This document shows, piece by piece, positions 1-7,317 of a stretch of DNA of 9,499 nt. The notes under the pieces are model-generated. The model did no database searches. It was given only the letters and a program-made list of their open reading frames with translations, and was not told the DNA's origin. How positions within the stretch are numbered: the stretch's first letter is position 1; every line of letters begins with the position of its first letter. Origin of the DNA: an uncultured Ardenticatenia bacterium (lineage in GTDB: Bacteria > Chloroflexota > Anaerolineae > Promineifilales > Promineifilaceae); assembly GCA_937858165.1 (NCBI GenBank), contig CALLZA010000660.1, positions 1-9,499 of the forward strand, given 5' to 3'. The position numbers were made by a program, and so were the translations under genes.

Positions 1-170
1 TATGTGTTTGTGCTATATCCTAGATTTGTGCTGCTGTGCTCGCTGTGTAACGCGATCTTTGTGTGTCACTGTTTCGTGTACATGTAGATTGTGTGTCCTT
101 CTGTTCGATAGTCGTGTCTGTTTCGTGTATTCCAGCTAAGAAATATTTTATTTGTTTTGTTTTTTTTTTT
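1..170. other. Non-genomic read-tail noise (left flank)
   Basis: This stretch lies outside the sequencing adapter at 171-236. It is T/G-rich nonsense ending in a poly-T run next to the P7 sequence. Read outward, that is what an Illumina read gives after running past the end of the library molecule. No gene here should be believed. Confidence 0.92.
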
Positions 171-236
171 CAAGCAGAAGACGGCATACGAGATCTAGTA
201 CGGTCTCGTGGGCTCGGAGATGTGTATAAGAGACAG
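171..236 (-). other. Illumina P7 + i7 index + Nextera transposase adapter
   Basis: 171-194 match the P7 flow-cell oligo, 195-202 are CTAGTACG (reverse complement of index CGTACTAG, Nextera N702), and 203-236 match the Nextera read-2 transposase adapter ending in the mosaic-end AGATGTGTATAAGAGACAG. Genomic DNA starts at about 237. Known adapter peptides such as LLYTSPSPRDRTRSR arise when this is translated on the minus strand. Confidence 0.98.
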
Positions 237-1984
237 GCCATAGACGTGTCACTCTCGTCGTCCAGCGTCGCCGCCATATCGGTCGCAGCGCAGGTAAGCG
301 GTGAAAGGAGGGTGATAGTTCGGCTGCCCGCTTGTGTCAGCCGGGCTGACAGGTCGCCGGCGTAGGTGTGGTCGATGCGCAGGAACAGTTCCAGATCGGC
401 TACTTGGCCCCCGGCGCTCACGATCAGCGTATCCACGACGCCCGCCGGGTTGTTATCGGGCAGGGCCACATTGGGCGTGCGGCAGTAGGCCTGGCCGGTT
501 GTCAGGCGTGACACGGCCGAGTACGCGCCCCCACCGCACAGGTTCTCCGCCCGCACGCGCCAGTAGTAGCGCTTCATCGGCCCCAGCCACTCGTCGAGGC
601 CGTGCTGCGTCTCTTCGCTGATGGCGCTATAGATCACGTTCTGAAAGCTGGGTTCAGTGGCAATTTCGAGGCGATAGCGCTCCGCGCCGGGCACGGCCGA
701 CCAGACAAACAGCGGCGCGACGGTCATATCGAGTGCGTTGGCTGACGGTTGAAGCGGCTGGGGCGCGGCCGGTTGCTCGACCACAGTCAGCGCCAGCCCC
801 GCGCCGTGGATGACGCCGCCGGACGTACCGCGCACGAGCAGGTCATAGGTGCCCGTGGGGATGTTGGCCGTGGTGAGAGCGAGGGTGCTCGTTGCCGGAG
901 GCGTCAGTTGCGCCGGCTGGAACGTGGCGCCGCCGCCCGCCGGCAAACCGAGCAGCGACAGGGCGACGCGCCCGTCAAAGCCGCCCGCGGCTGTCACATG
1001 GACGACTGCTTGCGCCGGCGCGCTGCCGCAAACACGCAGCGCCGTCGGCGACACGGACAAAAAGAAGTCCGGCTCGCCGACGCCCGTCTCTTCGCCTATC
1101 CAATGGGCGAACGTGGACACGCGCGTATAGACACCGGGCACGCCGGGCAACGCACAGCCGTTACCCCAACTGACGACGCCGGCCAGTTCCCAACGGCTGC
1201 GCGTGCTACTGAAAACGACCAATGGGCCACCGCTGTCCCCCTGGCACGAGTCCTTGCCCCCTTCCGACAGACCGGCGCACAGCATGGCGCTGGTGATGGT
1301 ATCGCCATAGGCGGCGCGGCAGTCGGCGTTGGAGACGATCGGCACTTCGACTTCGTGCAACGCCGCCGGGTAATCGCTGCTGCCCGGCTGGCGATTGCCC
1401 CAGCCGGTCACGGTCGACTCAACGCCAACCAGGGCGCCGACGTTCTCCGGCACCAGCGCTACGCCGGCGATGGGCAGCCCGGCGGCCGAGGGCGAACGAA
1501 ACGGCGCGGACGTCGCCAGTTCCAGCAGAGCGATGTCGCTGTCGTACTGATTGACCTCGCCATAGTCGGGGTGGATGATGATTCTGGCAACGTCGAGCCG
1601 GACAAAGCCGGCGTCGGCGGCCACCAGATTATGAATGCCGGCCAACACCTGGATGTCGCCCGGCTCGCTGCCGTCCGCGCAGTGGGCTGCCGTGACCACC
1701 CAGTCGGGACTGATCAGGCTGCCGCCGCAGTACTGGTCGTCGTAGGGATGGCCGCCGATGTCGATGAGAGCGACCTGCCATGGCCACGCACCCGGTTCGG
1801 CCTCGCGCCCGCCGACGATGGTGGGCGCGTTTGGCTGGGCCGGATGGCTCTGGGTGAAGGCGCGGGACGGCTGCATCAAGGCCAGAAGAGTGACAATCGC
1901 CAAGGTGAAGAAACACAGGTGAGCCGACCAACGTCGGGCACGGCCCAACCGAGGATCGCGTTGCGAACCACTCTGACTAGCCAT
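237..1984 (-). CDS. Secreted trypsin-like serine protease with P-domain (3' end missing)
   Basis: This is a chymotrypsin-family (S1A) endopeptidase, probably exported and cleaving after Lys/Arg. From the ATG at 1984, residues about 15-40 look like a Sec signal peptide (arginines, hydrophobic core, SRA). The mature protease starts at IVGG (56-59). The triad is His101 (VTAAHC), Asp150 (DIALLEL) and Ser251 (GDSGGPL), and Asp245 in the S1 pocket predicts trypsin specificity. Residues about 306-402 look like an Ig-like beta domain, about 405-500 like a fibronectin/Ig-type module, and from about 501 a proprotein-convertase P-domain begins (RIDHTYAGDLSARL). Only 582 codons are genomic; the apparent C-terminus beyond that is translated adapter, so the real one is unknown. 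The residue before IVGG is Thr, so the zymogen would not self-activate by tryptic cleavage. The start is set by GGAGG 6 nt upstream; an upstream TTG overlaps that site. Confidence 0.9.
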
Positions 1985-1990
1985 CGGCAC

Positions 1991-1997
1991 AACCTCC
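1991..1997 (-). promoter_or_regulatory. Ribosome binding site of the protease gene
   Basis: On the minus strand this reads GGAGGTT, followed by a 6-nt spacer and the ATG at 1984. It fixes the start: the in-frame TTG at 1999-1997 lies on the Shine-Dalgarno itself and cannot be the initiation codon. Confidence 0.75.
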
Positions 1998-2060
1998 AAC
2001 GATACAATTACGGCGCGACTGATAGGTGGGCCGTATTGCGGCCGGGCGAATGATGCTTCG

Positions 2061-2088
2061 ATTATGCGCCGCTGCGCCTAATTGACAA
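2061..2088 (-). promoter_or_regulatory. Predicted promoter of the protease gene
   Basis: On the minus strand, TTGTCA (2088-2083, 5 of 6 to the sigma-70 -35 consensus), a 16-nt spacer and CATAAT (2066-2061, 5 of 6 to the -10) precede the protease start by about 75 nt. The -35 overlaps that of a plus-strand promoter. Inferred from sequence only. Confidence 0.5.
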
Positions 2089-2111
2089 GTCGCCCGGCAC
2101 AACTGCATAGT
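2082..2111 (+). promoter_or_regulatory. Predicted promoter of the E1 dehydrogenase gene
   Basis: TTGACA (2082-2087, perfect -35), an 18-nt spacer and CATAGT (2106-2111, 4 of 6 for the -10). Transcription would start near 2118 and give a leader of about 210 nt that contains the inverted repeat at 2129-2217. The -35 is shared back to back with the protease promoter. Confidence 0.4.
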
Positions 2112-2128
2112 GGGGTTGTCTCGGAATA

Positions 2129-2217
2129 GCACGCTGATGACGCAGATTTGGCAGACAAACGCAGCCCGAAACCCGGTTTCTCAGCGAGAATCAGCTAAAT
2201 CAGCGTCATCTGCGTGC
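2129..2217. repeat. Large imperfect inverted repeat with central palindrome
   Basis: Arms 2129-2149 and 2197-2217 are reverse complements at 19 of 21 positions. They enclose GAAACCCGGTTTC (2168-2180), itself a perfect 13-nt palindrome with one central base. The arms carry the words CGCTGATGACGCAGAT and AATCAGCGTCATCTGCG. The form (non-coding, palindromic, in a spacer) suggests an interspersed repeat that could fold as a cruciform or as an RNA hairpin in the E1 leader. No open reading frame or transposase is visible, so it is not an intact insertion sequence. Confidence 0.7.
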
Positions 2218-2316
2218 TTCTCCTGTGCCTGGACAAGTCGCGTGCCATTGTTGGCAAAACGCGGCCGGCGGGTTAAAACATCGACCCGGTGTGCTCGCAT
2301 CCGGGCTGGACCGACC

Positions 2317-2323
2317 AAGGAGA
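2317..2323 (+). promoter_or_regulatory. Ribosome binding site selecting the GTG start of E1
   Basis: AAGGAGA ends 4 nt before the GTG at 2328. It supports initiation at that GTG rather than at the in-frame GTG at 2289, which would add 13 residues not resembling an E1 N-terminus. Confidence 0.7.
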
Positions 2324-2327
2324 CGTT

Positions 2328-4400
2328 GTGACCGAACCCGCACCCCGCTACGACTGGCGCGAAGTCGCCCGGCTGGCGCTGGCCTCGCGCCTGATGGACG
2401 AACTGGAAGAGCGCGAGTTGACGCCGCAAGGGCACGTGACGTATCAGTTCTCAGCCCGCGGCCACGAACTGGGCCAACTGCTGTTGGCCCAACTGCTGAC
2501 GCGGCCGTTCGACGCCGCCTCGGTCTACTACCGCTCGCGACCGTTCATGCTCGCCAGCGGTCTGACGCTGACCGAGGCGCTGGCGGCCGACATGGCCCGC
2601 GCCGGCGGCTTCAGCGAGGGGCGCGACGTGGGCGTCGTGTTCAATATGCCGCGTCGCGGTCGGGCACTGGTTCTGCCGATGGCCGCCGACGTCGGTTCGC
2701 AGTTCACGCCCGCCGCCGGCTGGGCCCAGGCCATCGGCTACCGCCGCGACCAACTGGGCGAAAGCGACGTGGCCGACAGCATCGCCGTCGTCTTTGGTGG
2801 CGAAGGGGCGGTGGCCAGCAACGGCTTCTGGTCGGCGCTGACCCTGGCGACGACGCTACGCTTGCCACTGCTGTTTGTCATAGAGGACAACAACTATGCC
2901 ATCTCCGTCAAGAGCTGGCTCCAGACGCCGGGCGGCAACATCGCTGCCAATCTGGCCTCCTTCCGCGATCTGGCTATCTGGGATGGCAGCGGCGTGAAGC
3001 CGGAGGAGACGGCGGCGCTGGTGGCGGCGGCCGTGGCCCACGTGCGTGGGGCCCACGTGCGCGGCGGCGGTCCCGGCCTGCTGCGACTGACTGTGCCGCG
3101 TCTGTCCGGCCACTCCAGCGTCGATAACCAGGCCTACAAGACAGAAGAGGAGCGCGACGACGAGTGGGCGCGTGACCCCATCCCGGCCCTGCGGAGCTAT
3201 CTCGTGCCGAGGCTGATGACCGAAGCGGAGTGGCAAGGGCTGGAAACGACCGCGGCGGCCGACGTAGCCGCCGCCCGCGACGTGGCCCTGGCCGAGCCGC
3301 TGCCCGACCCGGCGCGTGTCACCGATCGCGTCTGGTCGCTCGGTTCGCCGCGCCCGGCCGCCGGCGGGCTGGCCGCTGAGGGGGTGACGCTGCCGCCGAT
3401 GACCGACACGCCACAACCACCCGACCCGCGCCGCCTGACGATGGTCGAGGCCATCCGTCGCACGTTGGATGCGGAGCTGACCGCTAACCCACGCCTGTTG
3501 CTCTTTGGCGAGGACGTGGGCCTGAAAGGTGGCGTCCACGCGGCGACACTGGGCTTGCAGCACAAGCATGGCGAGGCGCGCGTCTTCGACACCAGCCTGA
3601 GCGAAGAGGGCATCATCGGCCGCGCAGTGGGTCTGGCGTTAGCCGGCCTCGTGCCCGTGCCGGAGATTCAGTTCCGCAAGTACGCCGACCCGGCCACGGA
3701 GCAACTGCACAACATTGGCTCGTTGCGCTGGCGGACGGCCGGGCGCTTTGCCGCGCCGCTAGTGGTGCGCATGCCCGGCGGCTTTCGGCGCATCGGCGAC
3801 CCATGGCACAGTGTCACCGACGAGGCGGCCTTCGCCCACGCCGTCGGCTGGCGGGTAGCCTACCCGTCGAACGCCGAGGACGCCGTCGGGCTGCTGCGCG
3901 AGGCGCTGCGCGGCGACGACCCGGTGCTGTTCTTCGAGCATCGGGCCATGCTCGACGCCCCCTCGGCCCGCCGCGCTTACCCCGGCGACAACTACGCTCT
4001 GCCCTTCGGCTGCGCCCGCGTGGTCCGTGCCGGCGATAGGCTGACCGTCGTCACCTGGGGAGCAATGGTTGAACGGTGTGAGGCGGCGGCCGATGCAGTT
4101 GGGGCGGGCATCGAGATCATTGATTTGCGCACGATTGTGCCGTGGGACAAGGGAGCCGTGTTGGCCTCGGTGCGCAGGACATCGCGCTGCCTCATCGTTC
4201 ACGAGGATTTCCAGTTGGCGGGCTTTGGCGCGGAGATCGCCGCCGTCGTAGCCGACGAGGCGTTCCTCGACCTCGACGCGCCCGTGCTGCGGCTGGCCGC
4301 GCCGTCGATCCCCGTGCCGTTCAACACAGGTCTGATGGACGGCATGATCCCCCGCGTAGACCAGATCCGCGAGCGGATGGCGTGGCTGCTGGGCTTCTGA
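2328..4400 (+). CDS. Fused E1 alpha-beta 2-oxoacid dehydrogenase (probably branched-chain type)
   Basis: This is a thiamine-diphosphate-dependent E1 that decarboxylates a 2-oxoacid and passes the acyl group to the E2 lipoyl domain; cytoplasmic. The 690 residues hold a whole alpha chain followed by a whole beta chain, which are separate proteins in most bacteria. Alpha part (about 1-330): GGEGA (157-161), then EDNNYAIS (186-193) closing the ThDP/Mg motif, and a GHSSVDNQAY loop (261-270) like the E1-alpha regulatory loop. A Pro-rich linker lies near 335-368. Beta part (369-690): LLFGEDVG with Glu395, the expected E1-beta glutamate, then the transketolase pyrimidine and C-terminal domains. Odd point: the ThDP motif has Glu159 in place of the usual Asp of GDG. 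No E2 or E3 gene is in the window. Substrate is inferred from family resemblance; pyruvate or acetoin cannot be excluded. Confidence 0.88.
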   Translation: MTEPAPRYDWREVARLALASRLMDELEERELTPQGHVTYQFSARGHELGQLLLAQLLTRPFDAASVYYRSRPFMLASGLTLTEALAADMARAGGFSEGRDVGVVFNMPRRGRALVLPMAADVGSQFTPAAGWAQAIGYRRDQLGESDVADSIAVVFGGEGAVASNGFWSALTLATTLRLPLLFVIEDNNYAISVKSWLQTPGGNIAANLASFRDLAIWDGSGVKPEETAALVAAAVAHVRGAHVRGGGPGLLRLTVPRLSGHSSVDNQAYKTEEERDDEWARDPIPALRSYLVPRLMTEAEWQGLETTAAADVAAARDVALAEPLPDPARVTDRVWSLGSPRPAAGGLAAEGVTLPPMTDTPQPPDPRRLTMVEAIRRTLDAELTANPRLLLFGEDVGLKGGVHAATLGLQHKHGEARVFDTSLSEEGIIGRAVGLALAGLVPVPEIQFRKYADPATEQLHNIGSLRWRTAGRFAAPLVVRMPGGFRRIGDPWHSVTDEAAFAHAVGWRVAYPSNAEDAVGLLREALRGDDPVLFFEHRAMLDAPSARRAYPGDNYALPFGCARVVRAGDRLTVVTWGAMVERCEAAADAVGAGIEIIDLRTIVPWDKGAVLASVRRTSRCLIVHEDFQLAGFGAEIAAVVADEAFLDLDAPVLRLAAPSIPVPFNTGLMDGMIPRVDQIRERMAWLLGF

Positions 4401-4402
4401 CG

Positions 4403-4475
4403 GTGCGTCGCCCGTTCCCGGTGCGTCACACTTTCTGAAGTGCGTCGCACCTTCTGGGGTGCGATGCACGGGGGC
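4403..4475. repeat. Short tandem array of 18-19 nt palindromic repeats (copy 1)
   Basis: Four degenerate units begin at 4403, 4421, 4440 and 4459, each starting GTGCG. The best unit is GTGCGTCGCACCTTCTGGG (4440-4458), and its first 11 bases form GTGCG-T-CGCAC. The stretch 4429-4456 (28 nt) recurs exactly at 8389-8416, and GGTGCGATGCACG (4458-4470) recurs at 8457-8469. It sits immediately after the E1 stop codon and could form RNA hairpins there, but no U-tract follows, so it is not a standard terminator. Confidence 0.8.
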
Positions 4476-4501
4476 CTCGCAGAGCGCAAACTGTAACGCG
4501 C

Positions 4502-4533
4502 TTTACACTGCTGCGCGCCGGATCGGCTATACT
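4502..4533 (+). promoter_or_regulatory. Possible promoter of the ABC operon
   Basis: TTTACA (4502-4507) and TATACT (4528-4533) lie about 60 nt before the ATPase start. The -10 is good (5 of 6), but the 20-nt spacer is longer than the usual 16-18, so this is tentative. The rest of the 4401-4593 spacer holds the repeat array and nothing else I recognise. Confidence 0.35.
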
Positions 4534-4593
4534 ATCTATCGACTCCCTTCCGGCTCCACCCGTCCCCTTCGGAATCTAGCTATGAGGCCCGCG

Positions 4594-5586
4594 ATGATTC
4601 ACGCTGAGAACCTGACGAAAATCTATCGCATTGCCGACAAAGAGCCTGGCCTGGCCGGGGCTGTGGGGCATCTGTTCCGGCCGCGCCACAAGGCGAAGAC
4701 GGCGGTCAAGGACGTCAGCTTCACCATCGAGCCGGGCGAGATCGTCGGCTACATCGGCGTCAACGGCGCGGGCAAATCGACGACGATCAAGATGCTGACC
4801 GGCATCCTCTTGCCGACGGCCGGCAGCGTGCGTGTGCTCGGCCGTGACCCGCACCGGGAGCGCGTGGCCAACGCCCGTGACATCGGCGTCGTCTTTGGCC
4901 AGCGCAGCCAACTATGGTGGGATTTGGCGCTCATCGAGTCGCTGACGATGGTCGGCCGCATCTACGAAGTGCCCGACGCCCACTTCAAGCGACTGATCGA
5001 TGAGTTCAGCGAGACGCTGGAGTTGAAGGAGCTGTTGCGCGTGCCCATCCGCAATATGTCGCTGGGGCAGAAGATGCGCGCCGAGTTGGCGGCGACGCTC
5101 ATCCATGAGCCACGCATCGTCTATCTCGACGAGCCGACCATCGGCCTCGACCTGCTGGTGAAGGAGCGCATCCGCGCTTTCATCAAGCGCGTCAACGAGG
5201 AGAAGGACACGACGGTCATTCTGACCACCCACGACCTGGGCGACATCGAGGAGTTGTGCAAGCGCGTGCTGATCATCGACGACGGTGTGCTCATCTACGA
5301 TGGGCCGCTGGAGACGATCAAGCAGCGCTTCGGCAAGTACCGCGAGATCACCTTCGAGACGGCGGCCGACCTCAACGGCCTGCTCGTGCCCGACGGGGCG
5401 GAACTGTTGGAGAAGAGCGAGCGGCGGCTGGCGCTGCGCTTCGACCGCACGCAGACCTCGGCCAGCCGGGTCAGCGCCGCGGTCATGAGTCAGATCGAAG
5501 TCGTCGACCTGTCGCTGAAGGAGCCGGATTTGTCGATGGTCGTCAAGCAAATCTATCAGGGCGGGCTGAAAGTAGCGGCGGCGTAG
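4594..5586 (+). CDS. ABC-2 type transporter ATP-binding protein
   Basis: This is the ATPase subunit of an ABC exporter; it acts at the inner face of the membrane with the two permeases downstream. In 330 residues it shows Walker A GVNGAGKS (55-62), a Q-loop in FGQRSQLWWDL (101-111, Gln103), signature MSLGQK (155-160), Walker B IVYLDEPT (175-182) with Glu180, and the switch His213 (TTHD). The signature is SLGQ rather than the common SGGQ. FGQRSQLWWDL is typical of ATPases paired with DUF990/ABC2_membrane_6 permeases. About 80 residues after the core form a C-terminal extension. The start at ATG 4594 has GAGG (4584-4587) 6 nt upstream; an in-frame ATG at 4582 lacks a comparable site. The transported substrate is unknown. 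Confidence 0.9.
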   Translation: MIHAENLTKIYRIADKEPGLAGAVGHLFRPRHKAKTAVKDVSFTIEPGEIVGYIGVNGAGKSTTIKMLTGILLPTAGSVRVLGRDPHRERVANARDIGVVFGQRSQLWWDLALIESLTMVGRIYEVPDAHFKRLIDEFSETLELKELLRVPIRNMSLGQKMRAELAATLIHEPRIVYLDEPTIGLDLLVKERIRAFIKRVNEEKDTTVILTTHDLGDIEELCKRVLIIDDGVLIYDGPLETIKQRFGKYREITFETAADLNGLLVPDGAELLEKSERRLALRFDRTQTSASRVSAAVMSQIEVVDLSLKEPDLSMVVKQIYQGGLKVAAA

Positions 5587-5635
5587 GGGGACTTGCTCCA
5601 TCGACCAACAGGGCAGAGTAGATACAAGGTCTATG

Positions 5636-6448
5636 ATGGTATCGACACTGCGGCACAACGTGCGGGCCTACGGCGCCATCGTCGCCATCGTCCCCAAGAT
5701 GTTCATGGCCTACAGCATCTGGGTCTGGATGAGTTGGTTCGTCCAGTTCATCGCCGTCGTCATTCTGGTGGCCTTCTGGCGCGCCGTGTTCAGCAACACG
5801 ACCACCGTCGGCGGACTGGGCCTGGACACGACGATCAACTACCTGTTGCTGGCGATGATCTTCCGCGCCGGACAGAACACCGACGTCCTCTATGAGATCG
5901 GTGAGATGATGCGCGACGGCCGCATTGGCGTCACGCTCTTGCGGCCGATCGACATGCAGGCCACCTTCTACGTGCAGAATGTGGCCAGACTGGGACTGGA
6001 TACGCTGCTCAGCTTGCCGCTGGCCCTGTTTGCCTGGCTGGTCTATGGTCTGTCTCTGCCGAGTGATCCGCTGGTCTGGCTGGCGTTTCTGGTGACCCTG
6101 TTACTGGGCAACGCCGTCATGTTTTGCTTCGACTGGATCATCGGCTGCGTGGGCTTCTATAGTACCGAGATTTGGGGGCTGAGTGTCCTGCGCTACGGCT
6201 TCGGACTGTTCTTCAGCGGCGCGCTCATCCCGCTGGACATGATGCCCGACTGGCTGCGATCCGTTGCCACCCTGCTGCCCTTCTCGCAGGCGCTCTATCT
6301 GCCGGTGTCGATCCTGGCCGGCATCAACCCGGTTAGCGCCATGCCGCTCATCTGGCTGATGCAACTCGGCTATCTGGCGGTGCTGCTGGTGGCTTCGCGG
6401 CTGGTCTTCGCCCGCGCGGTGCGCGTGGTCACGGTGCAGGGAGGTTAA
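5636..6448 (+). CDS. ABC-2 family permease (DUF990-like), first subunit
   Basis: This integral membrane protein of 270 residues should form half of the exporter channel. I see about six hydrophobic segments (roughly 25-50, 65-80, 118-140, 145-175, 183-200, 237-257). Family-type motifs are GRIGVTLLRPID (95-106) in a cytoplasmic loop and FFSGALIPLDMMPDWL (192-207). It follows the ATPase by 49 nt and precedes the second permease by 3 nt, so the three genes look like one operon. Start choice: AAGG (5626-5629) lies 6 nt before ATG 5636 but only 3 nt before ATG 5633, so I prefer 5636; the difference is one residue. The exported molecule cannot be told from the sequence. Confidence 0.85.
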   Translation: MVSTLRHNVRAYGAIVAIVPKMFMAYSIWVWMSWFVQFIAVVILVAFWRAVFSNTTTVGGLGLDTTINYLLLAMIFRAGQNTDVLYEIGEMMRDGRIGVTLLRPIDMQATFYVQNVARLGLDTLLSLPLALFAWLVYGLSLPSDPLVWLAFLVTLLLGNAVMFCFDWIIGCVGFYSTEIWGLSVLRYGFGLFFSGALIPLDMMPDWLRSVATLLPFSQALYLPVSILAGINPVSAMPLIWLMQLGYLAVLLVASRLVFARAVRVVTVQGG

Positions 6449-6451
6449 AGG

Positions 6452-7249
6452 ATGGCGGTGTTACACTATCCCAGCCTCTACTGGCTCTTTTTGAAGAACC
6501 GCCTCAAGATACTCATGGAGTATCGGATGAACTTCCTGATCGGCGCGACGTCGACGATCATGATGCAGGGCGCTGGGCTGCTGACGGTGTGGGTCGTCAT
6601 GAGCCAGATTCCTGACCTGAACGGCTGGACGCTGCCACAGATTTTGCTCATCTACGGCATGCTTACTTTGTCGAAGTCGATCAACCACATGTTCGCCGAT
6701 AACCTGTGGACGCTCGGCCGCGACTACGTCCGCAGTGGCCAGTTCGACCGCTTCATGGTGCGGCCGGTCGATCCGCTCTTTCACCTGCTGGCCGACCGCT
6801 TCTGCCACGACGGCATCGGCAACTTCCTCGTCGGCGGGGCGCTGGTGGGCATCGCCGCCGGGCAATTGGGCATCGCCTGGACACCGGCAACGATACTCTA
6901 TCTGGTCGTTATGGTCCTCAGTGGCGGCGTCATCTTCATCGCCCTGAACCTGATGACCTGCGTCAGCGCCTTCTGGATCATGGACTCCGTGCCCGTGACG
7001 CGCGTCGTCTTCGAGATGCACGAGTTCGCCAAGTATCCGTTGAGCATCTACCCGCGGGCCATCGGCCTCATCCTGACCTGGGCCATTCCCTTCGGCTTCG
7101 CGTCCTACTTCCCGGCGGCGCGGCTCATGGGCATCGCGTCACCGTCATGGCAGGCGTATGGCGCGCCGGTGGTGGCGGCGGTGCTGCTGGCGAACGCTTT
7201 ACAGGTGTGGCGATTTGGCTTGCGGCACTATGGCAGTACTGGGACTTAA
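6452..7249 (+). CDS. ABC-2 family permease (DUF990-like), second subunit
   Basis: This 265-residue membrane protein pairs with the preceding permease to make an asymmetric transmembrane pore. It shows about six hydrophobic stretches and the characteristic motifs SGQFDRFMVRPVDPLF (95-110) and EFAKYPLSIYPRAIGL (191-206), followed by AIPFGFASYFPA (211-222), which match the ABC2_membrane_6/DUF990 pattern. GGGAGG (6439-6444) ends 7 nt before the ATG and lies inside the 3' end of the upstream gene, indicating tight translational linkage. The two permeases share layout but little obvious sequence, consistent with an old duplication. No terminator is obvious before the next promoter at 7252. Confidence 0.86.
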   Translation: MAVLHYPSLYWLFLKNRLKILMEYRMNFLIGATSTIMMQGAGLLTVWVVMSQIPDLNGWTLPQILLIYGMLTLSKSINHMFADNLWTLGRDYVRSGQFDRFMVRPVDPLFHLLADRFCHDGIGNFLVGGALVGIAAGQLGIAWTPATILYLVVMVLSGGVIFIALNLMTCVSAFWIMDSVPVTRVVFEMHEFAKYPLSIYPRAIGLILTWAIPFGFASYFPAARLMGIASPSWQAYGAPVVAAVLLANALQVWRFGLRHYGSTGT

Positions 7250-7251
7250 CC

Positions 7252-7279
7252 TTGCCTAAATACTGGTAGCTGCTATCAT
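7252..7279 (+). promoter_or_regulatory. Predicted promoter of the toxin-antitoxin operon
   Basis: TTGCCT (7252-7257), a 16-nt spacer and TATCAT (7274-7279, 5 of 6 to -10) start right after the permease stop codon. The expected start of transcription (about 7286) falls inside the palindromic operator, which suits autorepression. Confidence 0.5.
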
Positions 7280-7281
7280 TT

Positions 7282-7305
7282 GATTGACCAATCGATTGAT
7301 CAAAA
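7282..7305. promoter_or_regulatory. Candidate operator: two adjacent 12-bp palindromic sites
   Basis: GATTGACCAATC (7282-7293) is a perfect palindrome with a 2-base centre (GATTG/CAATC). The next 12 bases begin GATTGATCAA and contain the palindrome TTGATCAA (7296-7303). Two related sites in tandem between the -10 and the ribosome binding site fit binding of antitoxin dimers, as known for Phd and VapB-type systems. Binding is inferred. Confidence 0.5.
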
Positions 7306-7317
7306 AGGTGAGTTGCT

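Noticed and set aside
170..236. C-terminal extension of the protease beyond the genomic junction
   Set aside because: These residues (LLYTSPSPRDRTRSR and following) are encoded by the adapter; the true gene end is outside the contig.
63..365. Plus-strand open reading frame of 100 codons at the left end
   Set aside because: It spans read noise and the adapter; part of its protein (QAEDGIRDLVRSRGLGDVYKRQ region) is adapter translation.
1997..1999. TTG start for the protease
   Set aside because: It overlaps the GGAGG ribosome binding site that serves the ATG at 1984.
749..2053. 434-codon plus-strand open frame antisense to the protease
   Set aside because: High-GC shadow frame: Arg/Gly/Ala-rich with no recognisable domain, while the opposite strand encodes a clear S1A protease.
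2225..3127. 300-codon frame overlapping the E1 gene, and the antisense frames at 2856-3569 and 3759-4469
   Set aside because: Low-complexity Arg-rich translations with no motifs; all overlap a well-supported E1 gene.
4403..4475. Possible CRISPR array
   Set aside because: Units are 18-19 nt, degenerate and directly adjacent, without unique spacers, and no cas gene is present.
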